A stretch of DNA of 64,000 nt. Source: Medicago truncatula (lineage: Eukaryota; Streptophyta; Magnoliopsida; Fabales; Fabaceae). Each line of letters starts with the position of its first letter. Position 1 is the stretch's first letter. The notes under the pieces are model-generated. The model had not been told where the DNA came from, did no database searches, and saw nothing but the letters and a program-made list of their open reading frames with translations. This document shows, piece by piece, positions 34,882 through 45,338 of this stretch. A program made the position numbers and the translations under genes. The DNA lies in assembly GCF_003473485.1 (NCBI RefSeq), contig NC_053049.1:15066001-15130000 (forward strand), given 5' to 3'.

Positions 34882-37800
34882 TCAACACCCTTCATAAGCA
34901 ACTCTAGTTGAGTTGGGGGAGCAACTCTCTTTCCTAACCAACATTTCAACTGTAGGACACTTTCTCTTTCTCCCTCCCCTGTTCCTTGACCTGAATTGTT
35001 CATCAGTTTCTTTGAAATCCCCCTGCACAAACCAATTTTGATGAGTATATCTTGCATGTATGTAGATAATATAACATATTCTTTACAAGGCATAAAAACT
35101 TACCAAGGTAAAAACATGCGAACCGGATTTTTCATGGTTATCTCTCACATATTTATAAGCAAATCTCATGCCACAATCTGGAAAGCCACAAATAAAGGGT
35201 TTATCTTGCAAATGGACAGCTTTTACATGCTTACACAGATTGGATTTCTGTTGAGTCATAACCACAAGAGAGGTAAATTAAAAGCAAGAACAATTTATGT
35301 ACATATGTTCAAATTGAAATATTGTTAAAACAATGCTGCTATATAGCGGATACAACAGTACTATAGCGTGGCGAAATTTGATCAGATCGCTGTTGTTCTA
35401 CAATATACTACTTAGTACAAAGTACTGTCAAATAGCATCTATAGTAGAACAATAGCACTGTTAGAGTAGCTGAATTTGAACAAACTGATATTTTCCGCAA
35501 TCCACGATTGACAACAGTGAGTTTAATAATTCCAAGTCTTCAAGAATGTGCATCAATCACAATCAGTTATAAGGCTAGGGATTTCTTACACTTGAGAAGG
35601 TGCTGCTACAATCCTTATAATCACAATGAAACACCTCTGATGAACTACCAGTTTCATGCTTACGGAGGTGTCTTTTAATGTTCTTACGCAGTTGCTTTTT
35701 CCCACAAGTCTCACAGTTCACATACTTGTGGCAGGATTTAGTGTGAGCTCTAAGGCACTGAAGATTAGTAAAACTCGTCATGCACCCAGGGTATAAGCAC
35801 ACTGCCTCTATTGATTCCAGCTTAACTGCAGAAAACATACATTCTTCAAAACTTTGCTTAACATGTTTTCATAACTTTAAATAAAGGATCAAATTATGTA
35901 CGACACATGAAAAACTTGCTCGTAAATATTAAACATTGAAATGAAGTTTACCATGAGAATCTTTGTGCTTTTCTAGTTTTGATGCAAATTTGAAAGCCTT
36001 CCCACAGCCAATTTCCGAGCACACGTGCTGCTTCTGAATTTTAACATCAATTGAGGTAGAAGAATCCTTGTTATGAAACTCCTTGACATGTCTTGTCATG
36101 TTTCCCTTCAAAGAAAAGTCGCGGCTGCAATTCTCAATTGGACATTTAAATTTTTCCCCGTCATGTTGTAGAAGATGGCGATTCAAATGGTCCTTTCTTC
36201 TGTAACTTGCCTGACAATCATCAATAGTACAAATATACGGCCTCTGGAAGAAGTAAAAAAAGTTAAAAGCTACAAAACCATAAACTAATAAGAAATAACT
36301 TAATAAGCATTAATGTGCCCCCAACAAGAATAAAATCCATGAGTGAACAAAACTGCCAACCTCGTTTTGAACGGAGCGTGACTGAGGCACCCTTGATGGA
36401 GCTTCTCAAGAGGTTTCCCTACCTGATACTGATCCATCAAGCCAAACCATGCTGCCTCACACATTTTGGAGTCTGAGATCCAATGCTTCACGCTACAACT
36501 TCCATTATATTATGATTTTAGTATCATAGAATATACTTTCCTGCAAAAACATGTATCTTCAGTTGATGCAAAAACTAATATCGTCAGGTGTTACAGGGGT
36601 AGTAATTCATTGAGCCGGCTAATACAGTCCACAGTATACAAAAAGACAGGTAATCAGATATTAACAAAATCTACAGATACATAAAGCATGAACTGATTAT
36701 AATCTCCCAACAAATTTTTATCTATACAGATATGAAGCACGGATACGGATACAGATACGGACACTGGACATGACACAGACACTGCTAATAATTTGAGAAA
36801 ATCACATAATTTAGTGTAATTATATGTGTGTCGTGTCCGACACCAGGACACGCCTAAGTGTCCGCACTTCATATACAGACAAATTCCAAGGAACATAATC
36901 CATTGAAATGAATTTCAAGAAACACAATTTCAGCAGCCTTATATAGTGGTCTTCCAAAGAAAAATGAGATAAATTGGTTATTGGGACATTAGAATGTTGT
37001 CATCATATTATATTGTCAGGAAATACCTCAAGTGAATGACTTTGCATGTGCTGCAATAGGTAGGCAGGTTTTTTTAAACTCGCATCACATTCCATACAAG
37101 TATTTAATTTTGTATCATGTGCTTCTTGATCTCTTCCAAGTCCTGCTTTTTCCATTTCTACCTAAGTGGCATCATTGGTCAACAACATAACCATTAGAAT
37201 TATATTCGCTCTCGTCAAATAGAGATCACAGCGAAATTTCAATAAACCGTTATTGTTCCATGAACGCACTTTAGTACAAAGTGTTGTCAAATAGCGGCTG
37301 TGGCGGTGCTTTAGCACGGTAGCATAGCAAAATTTGAAGAAACTGCTATTAACCGCGATCCGCGATGACAACACTGATTATACTGAATTTACAAAATAGA
37401 GGGAAAGGTCAAAAAGATAGAAAATGCCTTGTGCGTTTATCATTACGCTTAAACCTAAGAGCTCTCAAACTCCCACATTAAGTTGTGATGATTAATAAAT
37501 AGACATATCACCTCTAAAGACCAACAAAAGAGTGCTGATGGGCAAAATTATTCAAATTTGCAGCTATATTATAGCTAGATTAAAGATGCTTGCAAGTGAT
37601 TTTTTCCCCATGAATTTGAAGTTTGACTTTCTAAAGGGTGTTAGGAATATTTGAAACTTCACAATTGAAAAAAAAAAAAAAAAAGCATTTGAAATGAAAA
37701 AATTCACAAATCATGTCAAAGGTGGTAGGATATCCAAATCATGAGGTATCACGCTATCATTCAAAAATTAACTAAACTTTGAAATGAATCAATATAAAAT

Positions 37801-38460
37801 TTAGTTCCTAAAAATGACAACTTCTGTAGATTAGTCCTTGAAAAATGTCAGTGTATACAAATGTCATTGCATGTCTCAACTAGTTCAAAAAGGTGTGTAT
37901 TATGAACTGGCCTCAGTTTGTGCAGTATCAAAATGTGGTAATATGATGCAATACCGGTGATAATTTAAGAAAATGAATTAATTAAATGTAATAACATGTG
38001 TTAGTGTCGTGTCAGATAGTACCAAACACGCGTGATGGTGCTACGGAGATATCAACTCATTTTTAAACACACATCGCCTACATGACCAAATAATGTGAAA
38101 AATAAGGTATTTTGATTTTGATTATTTGCATTCAAGCAATCAGCAATTTGTATTTTATTTTGGACTTGATTTACCAAAGTCGAAAATCAATAACTCAATT
38201 AGAAAATCGAACAGAAAATCTGTCAATTCATAGGAAGTGTTTAGAAATAAAATGAAGGAAAAGAAATATACTTGATGATGAGAATTGATGTGAGAGGTAA
38301 TTAAGGTCTTCTTGGACCTGCAGATCCCACAGTATTGACAATAATAGCGTCTAATGTCTCTGAAAATAGGTCTTTCGTTACTTTCAAATGAATCATCCAT
38401 CTCTGTATTTGGCATTTCGTGATTGCTTCTGCGGTTTGCTTCGAATTTCTCAGACGGCAT
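34882..38460 (-). CDS. TFIIIA: Transcription factor IIIA (nine C2H2 zinc fingers)
   Basis: Coding exons on the minus strand: 38272-38460, 37027-37161, 35952-36243, 35590-35825, 35104-35247 and 34882-35022, giving 378 residues; all splices are GT-AG and in frame. Fingers, in order: YYCQYCG...HINSHH; CMECDASLKKPAYLLQHMQSH; ICTIDDCQASYRRKDHLNRH; KCPIENCSRDF; VCSEIGCGKAF; CLYPGCMTSF; CETCGKKQLRKNIKRH; CDYKDCSSTF; ICGFPDCGMRFAYKYVRDNH. The C-terminal GDFKE and RGGRKRKCPTVEMLV are the plant TFIIIA signature. It activates 5S rRNA genes for Pol III and binds 5S RNA in the nucleus. A P5SM cassette exon (36361-36472) lies between coding exons 2 and 3. The last ~14 residues are frameshifted relative to the copy at 24.7 kb. 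The start at 38460 is the only in-frame ATG; the frame upstream has none. Confidence 0.95.
35331..35520. repeat. Intronic repeat, copy A (TFIIIA intron)
   Basis: Contains CTTAGTACAAAGTACTGTCA, AAATAGCATCTATAG and CCGCAATCCACGATTGACAA. Homologous to copy B at 37185-37376. Both end in (A)TGACAACA(G/C)TGA, mirrored in part by the internal TGTCAAATAGC, so the source is probably a MITE. Confidence 0.65.
36361..36472 (-). promoter_or_regulatory. P5SM: 5S-rRNA-mimic poison exon of TFIIIA
   Basis: A 112-nt cassette sits in the long intron between exon 2 (finger 2) and the exon starting RPYICTIDDC. It is bounded by ATCTCAG^ACTCC and AACGAG^GTTGGC. It folds as an outer 7-bp helix (TGAGGCA/TGCCTCA, 36453-36459 with 36383-36389) around a 9-bp helix (CTTGATGGA/TCCATCAAG, 36433-36441 with 36392-36400), tipped by AGGT/ACCT. 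This is a 5S-like two-part arm. Its length is not a multiple of three, and inclusion creates an in-frame TGA 12 codons in. In land plants a 5S-mimic exon at this place binds ribosomal protein L5, which promotes skipping and hence full-length TFIIIA. The match is by position, pairing and effect, not by alignment. Confidence 0.82.
36728..36880. mobile_element. Foldback repeat with ATGAAGYRCGGAYAC ends
   Basis: The left end ATATGAAGCACGGATACGG is inverted relative to the right end GTGTCCGCACTTCATAT. Inner GGACACTGGACATGACAC and GTGTCGTGTCCGACACC also pair. Its AATAATTTGAGAAAATCACA core recurs, worn, near 37960 and 45805 (AATAATGTGAGAAAATGACA), so the family has at least three members in the window. 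Confidence 0.7.
37185..37376. repeat. Intronic repeat, copy B (TFIIIA intron 1)
   Basis: Contains CTTTAGTACAAAGTGTTGTC, AAATAGCGGCTGTGGCGGTG and CCGCGATCCGCGATGACAAC. Same family as 35331-35520, in the same orientation, within the intron between coding exons 1 and 2 and just before exon 2. Confidence 0.65.
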
Positions 38461-38697
38461 GTTACACTGCACCGTTAACAAACTCAACTCAAATCCATTT
38501 TTTTTTTTCCTTTTTAAACATGGTCTTGTTAACGAGTACTTAAAGACACTTTTTATATCCTACGATCAAAAATGGGACGTTACATTAACGTTAGAAAATA
38601 ATGTTAAAGTATTAGTTCTTGATCGTAGGACATAAAAACAAATAAAACATTTGTACCAAAAAAATAAATAAATAAAAACATAAGTATGTAAAATATG

Positions 38698-38702
<5 letters not shown>

Positions 38703-38753
<51 letters not shown>

Positions 38754-39684
38754 GGACATATCACATGAAAATGGTATTTATATACGAGAATAGTGAGAAT
38801 AAATTATAGCCATTAGATTAAAACTAAGGGATGGGATTAAAACACAATTAAGTGAGTGGCAATCATGTGAAAACTCTCACTCCTTTCACGCTTCTTCTGC
38901 ATTCCGTCTCTTTCAAATCTTCCTTACCCTTCACCATCTCTTCAACTCTTTTATTTTCCATTTTCCTGATTCAATTTACATCAACATCTTAGCCCTTCTT
39001 CAACATAATCATCGATCCAACTCAATGATTAATCATCCGATTTCGAAAATACTCAATTTCAGGGGGTTTCCAATTTAATTTCAGATACATATTCATGCTA
39101 AATATCAATTTCAGCAATTTCTTTTTTATGGGTTTCAGGAACAAAATTGGTTATCAAATTGGGGAAAATTAGGGGTGTCAACAGCTTCTTTTCTTTCTCC
39201 TTCTAAAGATTTGAGTTTATCAAATTTGTTCAATTTGATTGTTTTGATGCTAAAAACCAGATACATAGATAGAAGAAGTATATGTGCAGTTAAAAAATCT
39301 TGAAAAATCCATTTTCCATCTGCGATTAATTTTCCATCATTGATCGGTTCTATGTCATTATTTTTGGTTAATTTACATATTATATTCAAAATTTTCAAAA
39401 ACACAAAGAAAACCCCATTTCATGTAATCGACTTTAACCAAGACAGTGAAAGAAAATTCAATTCGACATAGAGAGAGAGAGAAGGGGTATAGAAGGAGCT
39501 GGAATCTGGAAGGAAGAAACAACAGAGAGAGTAGAGGGATTTGGAACTGGGAAGGAAGAAAAGATATGAAAGGACACGTGACCTTTTTAATTTGGTTTTC
39601 TAATCTAAGCCATGCATTTCAATCTAATGGTTGGTATTCATTCCTATCTTTCTCATATAAGATGTACATTCTCACTTGATATGC

Positions 39685-39767
<83 letters not shown>
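38703..39767. mobile_element. Inverted-repeat element bounded by (TA)n microsatellites
   Basis: A (TA)n run of about 50 bp at the left and about 75 bp at the right enclose 0.94 kb. Its ends are inverted: left TATGGGGACATATCACATGA... and right (minus) TATGGGCATATCAAGTGAGA.... Both reach an AACCATTAGATTRAA-like block about 90 bp in. No transposase is seen. The organisation resembles Micron-type elements that sit in TA microsatellites. Confidence 0.7.
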
Positions 39768-39768
<1 letters not shown>

Positions 39769-40663
39769 CACATATCATTAATTATCATGCCCGTAGGCTT
39801 ACATATTTGAGTTTATGGATAGTTAGATATTTTACAACACCGGCAAGTTATAGTACGTCCTATTTAAGTCAAACTAATTAAACATAACCATCTGTAATAC
39901 TCCATGTCACCTGGAAATCACTACCACAAAAGAAGAGATCACATGAGCATAAAGTTATTTAGTTAACTAAATACTTGAATAGCTCCGCACTAAAATTCAA
40001 TATTTACATATTGGATGAAATACTACTAATGACCATTAGGAAGATCCCATTAGTGACCAACACCATTTCTAAAGGCATAACTATTTCCAGAGTGACATGG
40101 TGTATAGTAGAAGAAACAACTAGTACTTCGATTCCTATGGTTGTCCTAACGATTCCTGTGATATTAGTGTTTGGGACGCCATATCCAGTTCCCAAACCGC
40201 ATCACCTAGTTCCTCCAGACATTCGATCCTTCAGCTCCCTGAGTGACTCAATGACTCCCCCGACATTATCTGCAAATTATAAGGGTGAATTACTCAAACA
40301 CAAGTTTAACTAAATACTAATAGTATTACATGGTGATACATAATATTTCATGGCGTTTCTTCATTAAAAATCAGATAAAAATATTCATGTTAATCTCATA
40401 AAACCAGAATAAGATTAAAGTTGTTGATGATGAAGAAGATGGTTAAACAATTGATTTCATGGGTAGGCCTTTTTGTTTCACGAGGAGATTAGAGGAAGAA
40501 ACACAAAGGAATTGAATTTATTGTTTCTGAAAATTTTGTTTGTATGGCGGTGTGACATGTGATATAAGCACTTGTAGTCATTTGATTAACAAGTATTCAA
40601 CGGCAGTTGACTACCGCTGAGGCCAGCGGCAGTTAGCTATCGGCGGTTGTCCCAACGGTAGTT
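39768..40663. other. Spacer before solo LTR 1
   Basis: No recognised gene. An open frame on each strand near 39975-40313 (minus GTGYGVPNTNITGIVRTTIG) has protein-like composition, but I do not recognise it. Just before the LTR, 40600-40663 is made of alternating CGGCAGTTGACTACCGCTG-like inverted motifs. These continue on the other side of the LTR (TTAACTACCACTGGAGG), so the LTR landed inside this unit. Confidence 0.45.
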
Positions 40664-41278
40664 TGTAACGCTCTAGTTGTTATATTTAATTGTTTTTATT
40701 AATGTGGAGTATATGCATATATATATATATGAGATTTTGGATGATTTATGCGGTGTATTATTTTATTATTATTATTATATGGTTTATTTAATAATAATTA
40801 GAATAAGTATGAAATAATAATTATTTTGGAGTTTGGGGAGTTATTTAATAATTATTAAAATTTATGGGGAGCTAATGGAAATATTAGGGAGTTAAGTAAT
40901 GGGAAGTTAGGAAAAGAAAGAATCAGAAGCAGTTTTACGTGAAACCAAGCCAAGGGAGAGAAAACCAGGAACAAGAGAGAAGAACCAAGGGAATCCATTT
41001 TTGCTGTGCATTTTCGTTCTGAACTAAGGTAAGGGTGAGGTTTACTTCAATAGTGTAGATTTCAAAGTCTGAATTTGAGTTTAACAGGTTTTTGGAGTGA
41101 AATTGAGAAATTGGGTTTTAATTGAATTTATGGTTTTTGGGGTAGATATTGCTCTTTTGATGTTAGAATTGGTTTCTGGTTGCATAGAACACTTAATTAT
41201 GTATCTGTAAACTGATTTGGGGAGTGATTGGAAGAAAAATGGGATTTTTGGGTAAAACCAGTTTTCTGCCCGTACAGA

Positions 41279-41652
41279 AGTTCATCGCTCACCTCGCGAG
41301 TAGCTGTGCTCGCCATGGCGAGTGAGCAACTTCATAGCTCGCCTCGCGAGCAGTCCAACTCGCCATGGCGAGTAGCCCAGATTAAAACTCGATTTTTGAA
41401 AAGTTGTTATAAGATGTTTTGGGGATGGTTTAAGGTACCTAGATGATATTAATGACGAATGGTGGAAGTTTTAGGTTAAAAAGATGAATAGGGAACTTAG
41501 AAATGGGATTGGAGTGAGAAAATGGCATTTTTCCCCAGAGCACCTGATTTTCACTCGCCTCGAGTTCGCCTTGAACTCGCCATGGCGAGCTAGTGTTTTT
41601 GTGAACTCGCCATGGCGAGCAGATGTGCTCGCGAGGCGAGTTGCACAGCTCC
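41279..41652. repeat. GC-rich palindrome cluster in solo LTR 1
   Basis: The 14-bp perfect palindrome CTCGCCATGGCGAG occurs at 41309, 41359, 41576 and 41606. It is interspersed with CTCGCGAG/CTCGCCTCGCGAGC palindromes near 41290, 41339 and 41629. The cluster stands out from the AT-rich LTR. Equivalent clusters are at 50979-51070 and 51247-51335 in solo LTR 2. Confidence 0.92.
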
Positions 41653-41894
41653 TGAGTGTTGACTTGCTTGCATGATTAGTAGTGGTTTGATGTTGATGTG
41701 TTGAGCATAGTTTCATGTAATTATGCATTATGTTGGTTGTTTGAATTGCTGGATTGATGAATATTGATGATGATTTAAATGTATGTTAATTATTGAATCA
41801 TACATGTTGTTTTAAGTGGAGTCACATGGAGTTGCATTGCATGGTCAGTTGTATGTAGATATACACAAGTAGGTCCATTGCATATGCATAAAAT

Positions 41895-42000
41895 AGCGGT
41901 GAGGGCTTCGGTCCTGGAGTACTAGTTGCTCAACAGCGGTGAGGGCTTCGGTCCTGATGAATGCTTTAACCATTCAAAAGCGGTGAGGGCGTCGGTCCTG
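41895..42000. repeat. Three AGCGGTGAGGGCTTCGGTCC units in solo LTR 1
   Basis: Units at 41895, 41935 and 41979 are spaced about 40 bp apart; the third has one change (GCGTCGG). The array is repeated at 51590-51697 in solo LTR 2, so it is a fixed part of the LTR. Confidence 0.9.
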
Positions 42001-42721
42001 TTTGGTACCCCATGCATATTGCATTTCATTAAGAAGTCTAAGATGGTGTCTTAGCAGTGGTCATGTCATTTGCATGAGTCTTGGTTGTTGATTTCAGTAA
42101 TTATCTGATGGATGATGTTGGTGTTGAATATGCATTTATATATATATTCATTGTGATCATGGTGTATTGTTGATGTTGTTGTTGCTTGTGACTTATACAT
42201 ATATATATGTTTACAAGATAATGTGTTGTTGATTAGGGTGTTAGATTCAATTGATGATTTTAATATCTATATTTATTGTTGTGAATCTCACCCCTTCTGC
42301 TTGAAAATGTTGCCCTTCCTATGGGTAACTTGCAGGTGATCCTGAGTAGTAGGTGGTGGCTCAAAGTCGTGTCTAGGGCTCTGATATGTGGGATGGGATT
42401 TATCATTTTTATTTTTGTTGCTTTTCCTTTCCATGTATCAAATTTTGGAACTTGTGGTGTGGAGCCTTTTGTTGTCCTTGAACTATGATGTTGAATTATG
42501 TTAAGGCCTTTAATGGCATAGACTATTGTTGGATGTTCATGAGGTTTGGATTTTGAAAACTATTCCGTTGCTATGTTTTCATATATAATAAGTTGATTTG
42601 ATTAAATAGTTTTATTTTCTATTTAAGAATTTTGAAATGACGTGTAGCATGCCCGTTGTGGAATTAATCTGATGAATATTTGCTATTTAATTGCTTTTGG
42701 GTAACGGGGTGTTACATAGTT

Positions 42722-44441
42722 AACTACCACTGGAGGCTTTTTTGTAAATTACTTGTGTCAATAGGAAGTATTTTATGTCAAAAAAAACAATTTTCGAGTT
42801 ATTTTCCACTACATGATCGTTGAAAATGGTCTTGAATGCTATATGCATGTCTTAAGTCATGGCTTGGTTAACAAGTCAGTCAAGTCTTGATCATTTGAAA
42901 GATTCTAGCCCATTTTGCACTAATACTTCATACACCTCTCATTTTCCTATTTTATTCAATAATATGTAGTAAAATGCACCTTTATTAAATAAAATACTAA
43001 TAAAAAATACTAAGAAATATGGTGTTATCACTTATATCCATACTATCGTTAGAGTGTTTTCAAGTACACCCCTCCTCCGAGGAGCGAGTGTTCAACGCCC
43101 ACCATCTTTATCCCTTCAACAATCACTTGGGTCAAAAATCTTAGATCTGGAAGGATCAACGACATTGTTTGTGGGGAATGTACTTTGCATTTCACCATCT
43201 TTTCATTCTAAGACCACAAGGCTAACCTAAGACGTGGATAAATAACGGGTAATGGTGATGCCAACAACCCTCAACTTCACCAAGTTGGTGAAAGTACGAC
43301 CTTATCATCTTCACCTGAAGTGATTTCAAACCAACCACATAATCAAAACTTGGTGATTCCATGTTCAAATCAATAAATTTCTCTTCAGAACCTAAAGATA
43401 CAAACGATTTTAACTTTTAACGATGCTTGTAGATGAACCTTTTGGTCACCATCCAACCCCAATCTAAAGTCACTGCAGCGCAAGGTGAGCATTAAGGTCA
43501 CGTTGAAAATGACCACCATGGACTCTCGTTGGTCATGGCTGAGAATCAATACCTTCATCAACACGTTATCTTATGTATAAAGGAAATAATATTTTACATC
43601 CCATGACAGTTCGATTTGCCAGATCCACACGAACGTCAATCATTTGTGTCTTTAAGGCCTAGTTGGAAGGCACAATGGAAACAAACCCACTCCACCACCA
43701 AGAGACAGAAGATCCCCCATTAGAACTCAAGGAAGGTATGCCCATCGGTGGAAGCGGAAATAGAAGTCCCCTTACTCCTCGAAAAAAGAAACGATGAAAG
43801 GGTCGTTAGTGCAATTCTCCCCCTAGTACCTTCGTCATCGTTCCACTCCATCAAATAGATCTCGGTGCGATGATTTATACTCTCTTATTGTATCTTGAAT
43901 ATATACTTTTATAACAAATGCTAGCATGTTCGAAACTCAACAAAAATATTTGTCACAAAAGTCATTCATTTAACTTTCTAAAAGTTATTTTTTTTAAGCA
44001 AAATTTCAACATTTAAATTTTGGTCTACATTATATAAAAAAATTGAAGTTATTAAATAAATTAGCATCAATTATTCAATAAATTTAAAAAAAATACATTT
44101 TTCTTGTAATAACAAGAGAGTGAACAAGTAAAAATACTTTTTTCTTGTAATAACAAGAGTGAGTAAGCAAATCCTTAGCCCTTAGAACACATGTTGGTGT
44201 CTATCTTTGTTAGTTCATTTTAGATCAAGATGTGTTATTAGATCGACTATTTGTGTGATAACTTTCGTGTGACAATATTTCAGACAACCAAACAACCATA
44301 AATTTATGAAAAAAATAAATATTATCACGAAAATCAAAACAATAAAATAAGAAATTAAAATTATTTTTTGTGGTTAAAATGCAGAAATATAAGAAATAAA
44401 AATGATAAATTTAGAAAATTATCACAAAAATTATTATAAAA
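42722..44441. other. Intergenic DNA, no gene recognised
   Basis: About 43000-43870 is less AT-rich and more complex than its surroundings (CACCTTCATC-type stretches), but it gives no long ORF on either strand. It may be a decayed gene or retroelement body. CTTTTTTCTTGTAATAACAAGAG is directly repeated near 44100 and 44140. Confidence 0.4.
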
Positions 44442-44443
44442 TA

Positions 44444-44744
44444 CTCATCCGTCTCTATATGTAAACTCCTTTTGTTTTGTTTTTTTTTTTTCCTTCCAAT
44501 TTTTTAAGAAAAGTTGTCCGTGTAATTAATGTGTTTATTTTATATGTTAATATTACCAAATTATCCTTTGTTTGTGTGTGTATTAAATGTGACTATTCAT
44601 ATTTCAAGACAAGTTAGTGAAGTAGCATTCAATAGCGGTATGTTTAGGAAAAAAGTAATATATACATCTAGTAATTTAGAAAGGGATTTACATTTAGAGA
44701 TAAAGATAAAATCAAATGTGTGCTTAAATATACGAACGGATGGA
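44444..44744. mobile_element. Diverged Stowaway MITE
   Basis: Left CTCATCCGTCTCTATATGTA and right ATACGAACGGATGGA are inverted, with TA on both sides (44442-44443 and 44745-44746). About 300 bp. Confidence 0.65.
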
Positions 44745-44910
44745 TAACCACGGACCAGCCTCGAGTGTACATCAGCCTTGTACACTTCTGACTTCTTCCA
44801 TCGATTTCACAACTCATCCTTTCACACCAACCACATCACCACCTCTTACACAACCCAATCACAACCCTCCATTCCCATTCAACAAAAACCACCTCACCAC
44901 ATGTCACAAC

Positions 44911-44965
44911 CTAATCCCCCACTCCATCCTAATCCCCCACTCCATCCTAATCCCCTACACCATCA
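44911..44965. repeat. 18-bp tandem repeat in the Nudix gene promoter
   Basis: The unit CCTAATCCCCCACTCCAT occurs three times in a row, the last copy with CCCCTACACCAT. Confidence 0.85.
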
Positions 44966-44984
44966 CCCATAGAAAAACTCACCC

Positions 44985-45165
44985 ACCCTATATATACAAA
45001 AAAAAGCCTCACATGTTGACCACAATCCACGTGACTTTGACCCATTGATCCGTTCTAACCGCTTCTCCTTTTCTTTCTCTCCTTTTCCCATTTCTTTCGA
45101 TATCTCTCTCTCATTTTTTTTCATTTCTCTTTTTCCTCTTATGCAAACCCTAAAAACCAAAATGT
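44985..45165 (+). promoter_or_regulatory. Nudix gene core promoter and leader signals
   Basis: CTATATATACAAA (44987-44999) is a good TATA box. A CT-rich stretch at 45062-45140 and a telo-box AAACCCTAA at 45146-45154 lie in the likely 5' leader. This set is typical of plant housekeeping genes. Confidence 0.55.
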
Positions 45166-45338
45166 CTTCGTTGTTGAGATCGTAATTGCGTGCGTGCGAG
45201 AAACTCTTTCTTGATTCGCGCGCCTAATTGTAATTTCGATTTCAATGGCGAAGGAAATTGGTACATTGTTTGTGATTGAGAATTTTTTTTGAATTCGGAT
45301 TTGTAAAAAAAAGGGTTTTTGTTTAAATTGTTTCTATT

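Larger units (their letters stand above)
40664..42716. mobile_element. Solo LTR 1 (TGTAACGC...GGTGTTACA), 2.05 kb
   Basis: Begins TGTAACGCTCTAGTTG and ends GGGTAACGGGGTGTTACA, with TG...CA ends. The 5-bp direct duplication TAGTT flanks it (40659-40663 and 42717-42721). No internal retrotransposon genes lie on either side, so this is a solo LTR left by recombination. It is homologous along its whole length to 50299-52384. TGTAAC.CC ends are common in plant Ty3/gypsy LTRs; the superfamily is an inference. Confidence 0.93.

Noticed and set aside
38461-38487. Nine extra residues at the TFIIIA N-terminus
   Set aside because: The upstream in-frame codon is TTG; the ATG at 38460 is the first proper start.
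39612-39881. 89-codon ORF with a long Ile-Tyr run
   Set aside because: It is the translation of the (TA)n microsatellite.
39975-40313. Possible small gene on either strand
   Set aside because: Protein-like composition on the minus strand (GTGYGVPNTNITGI), but I recognise no domain, it has no start context, and the flanks are repeats. Left as unassigned spacer.
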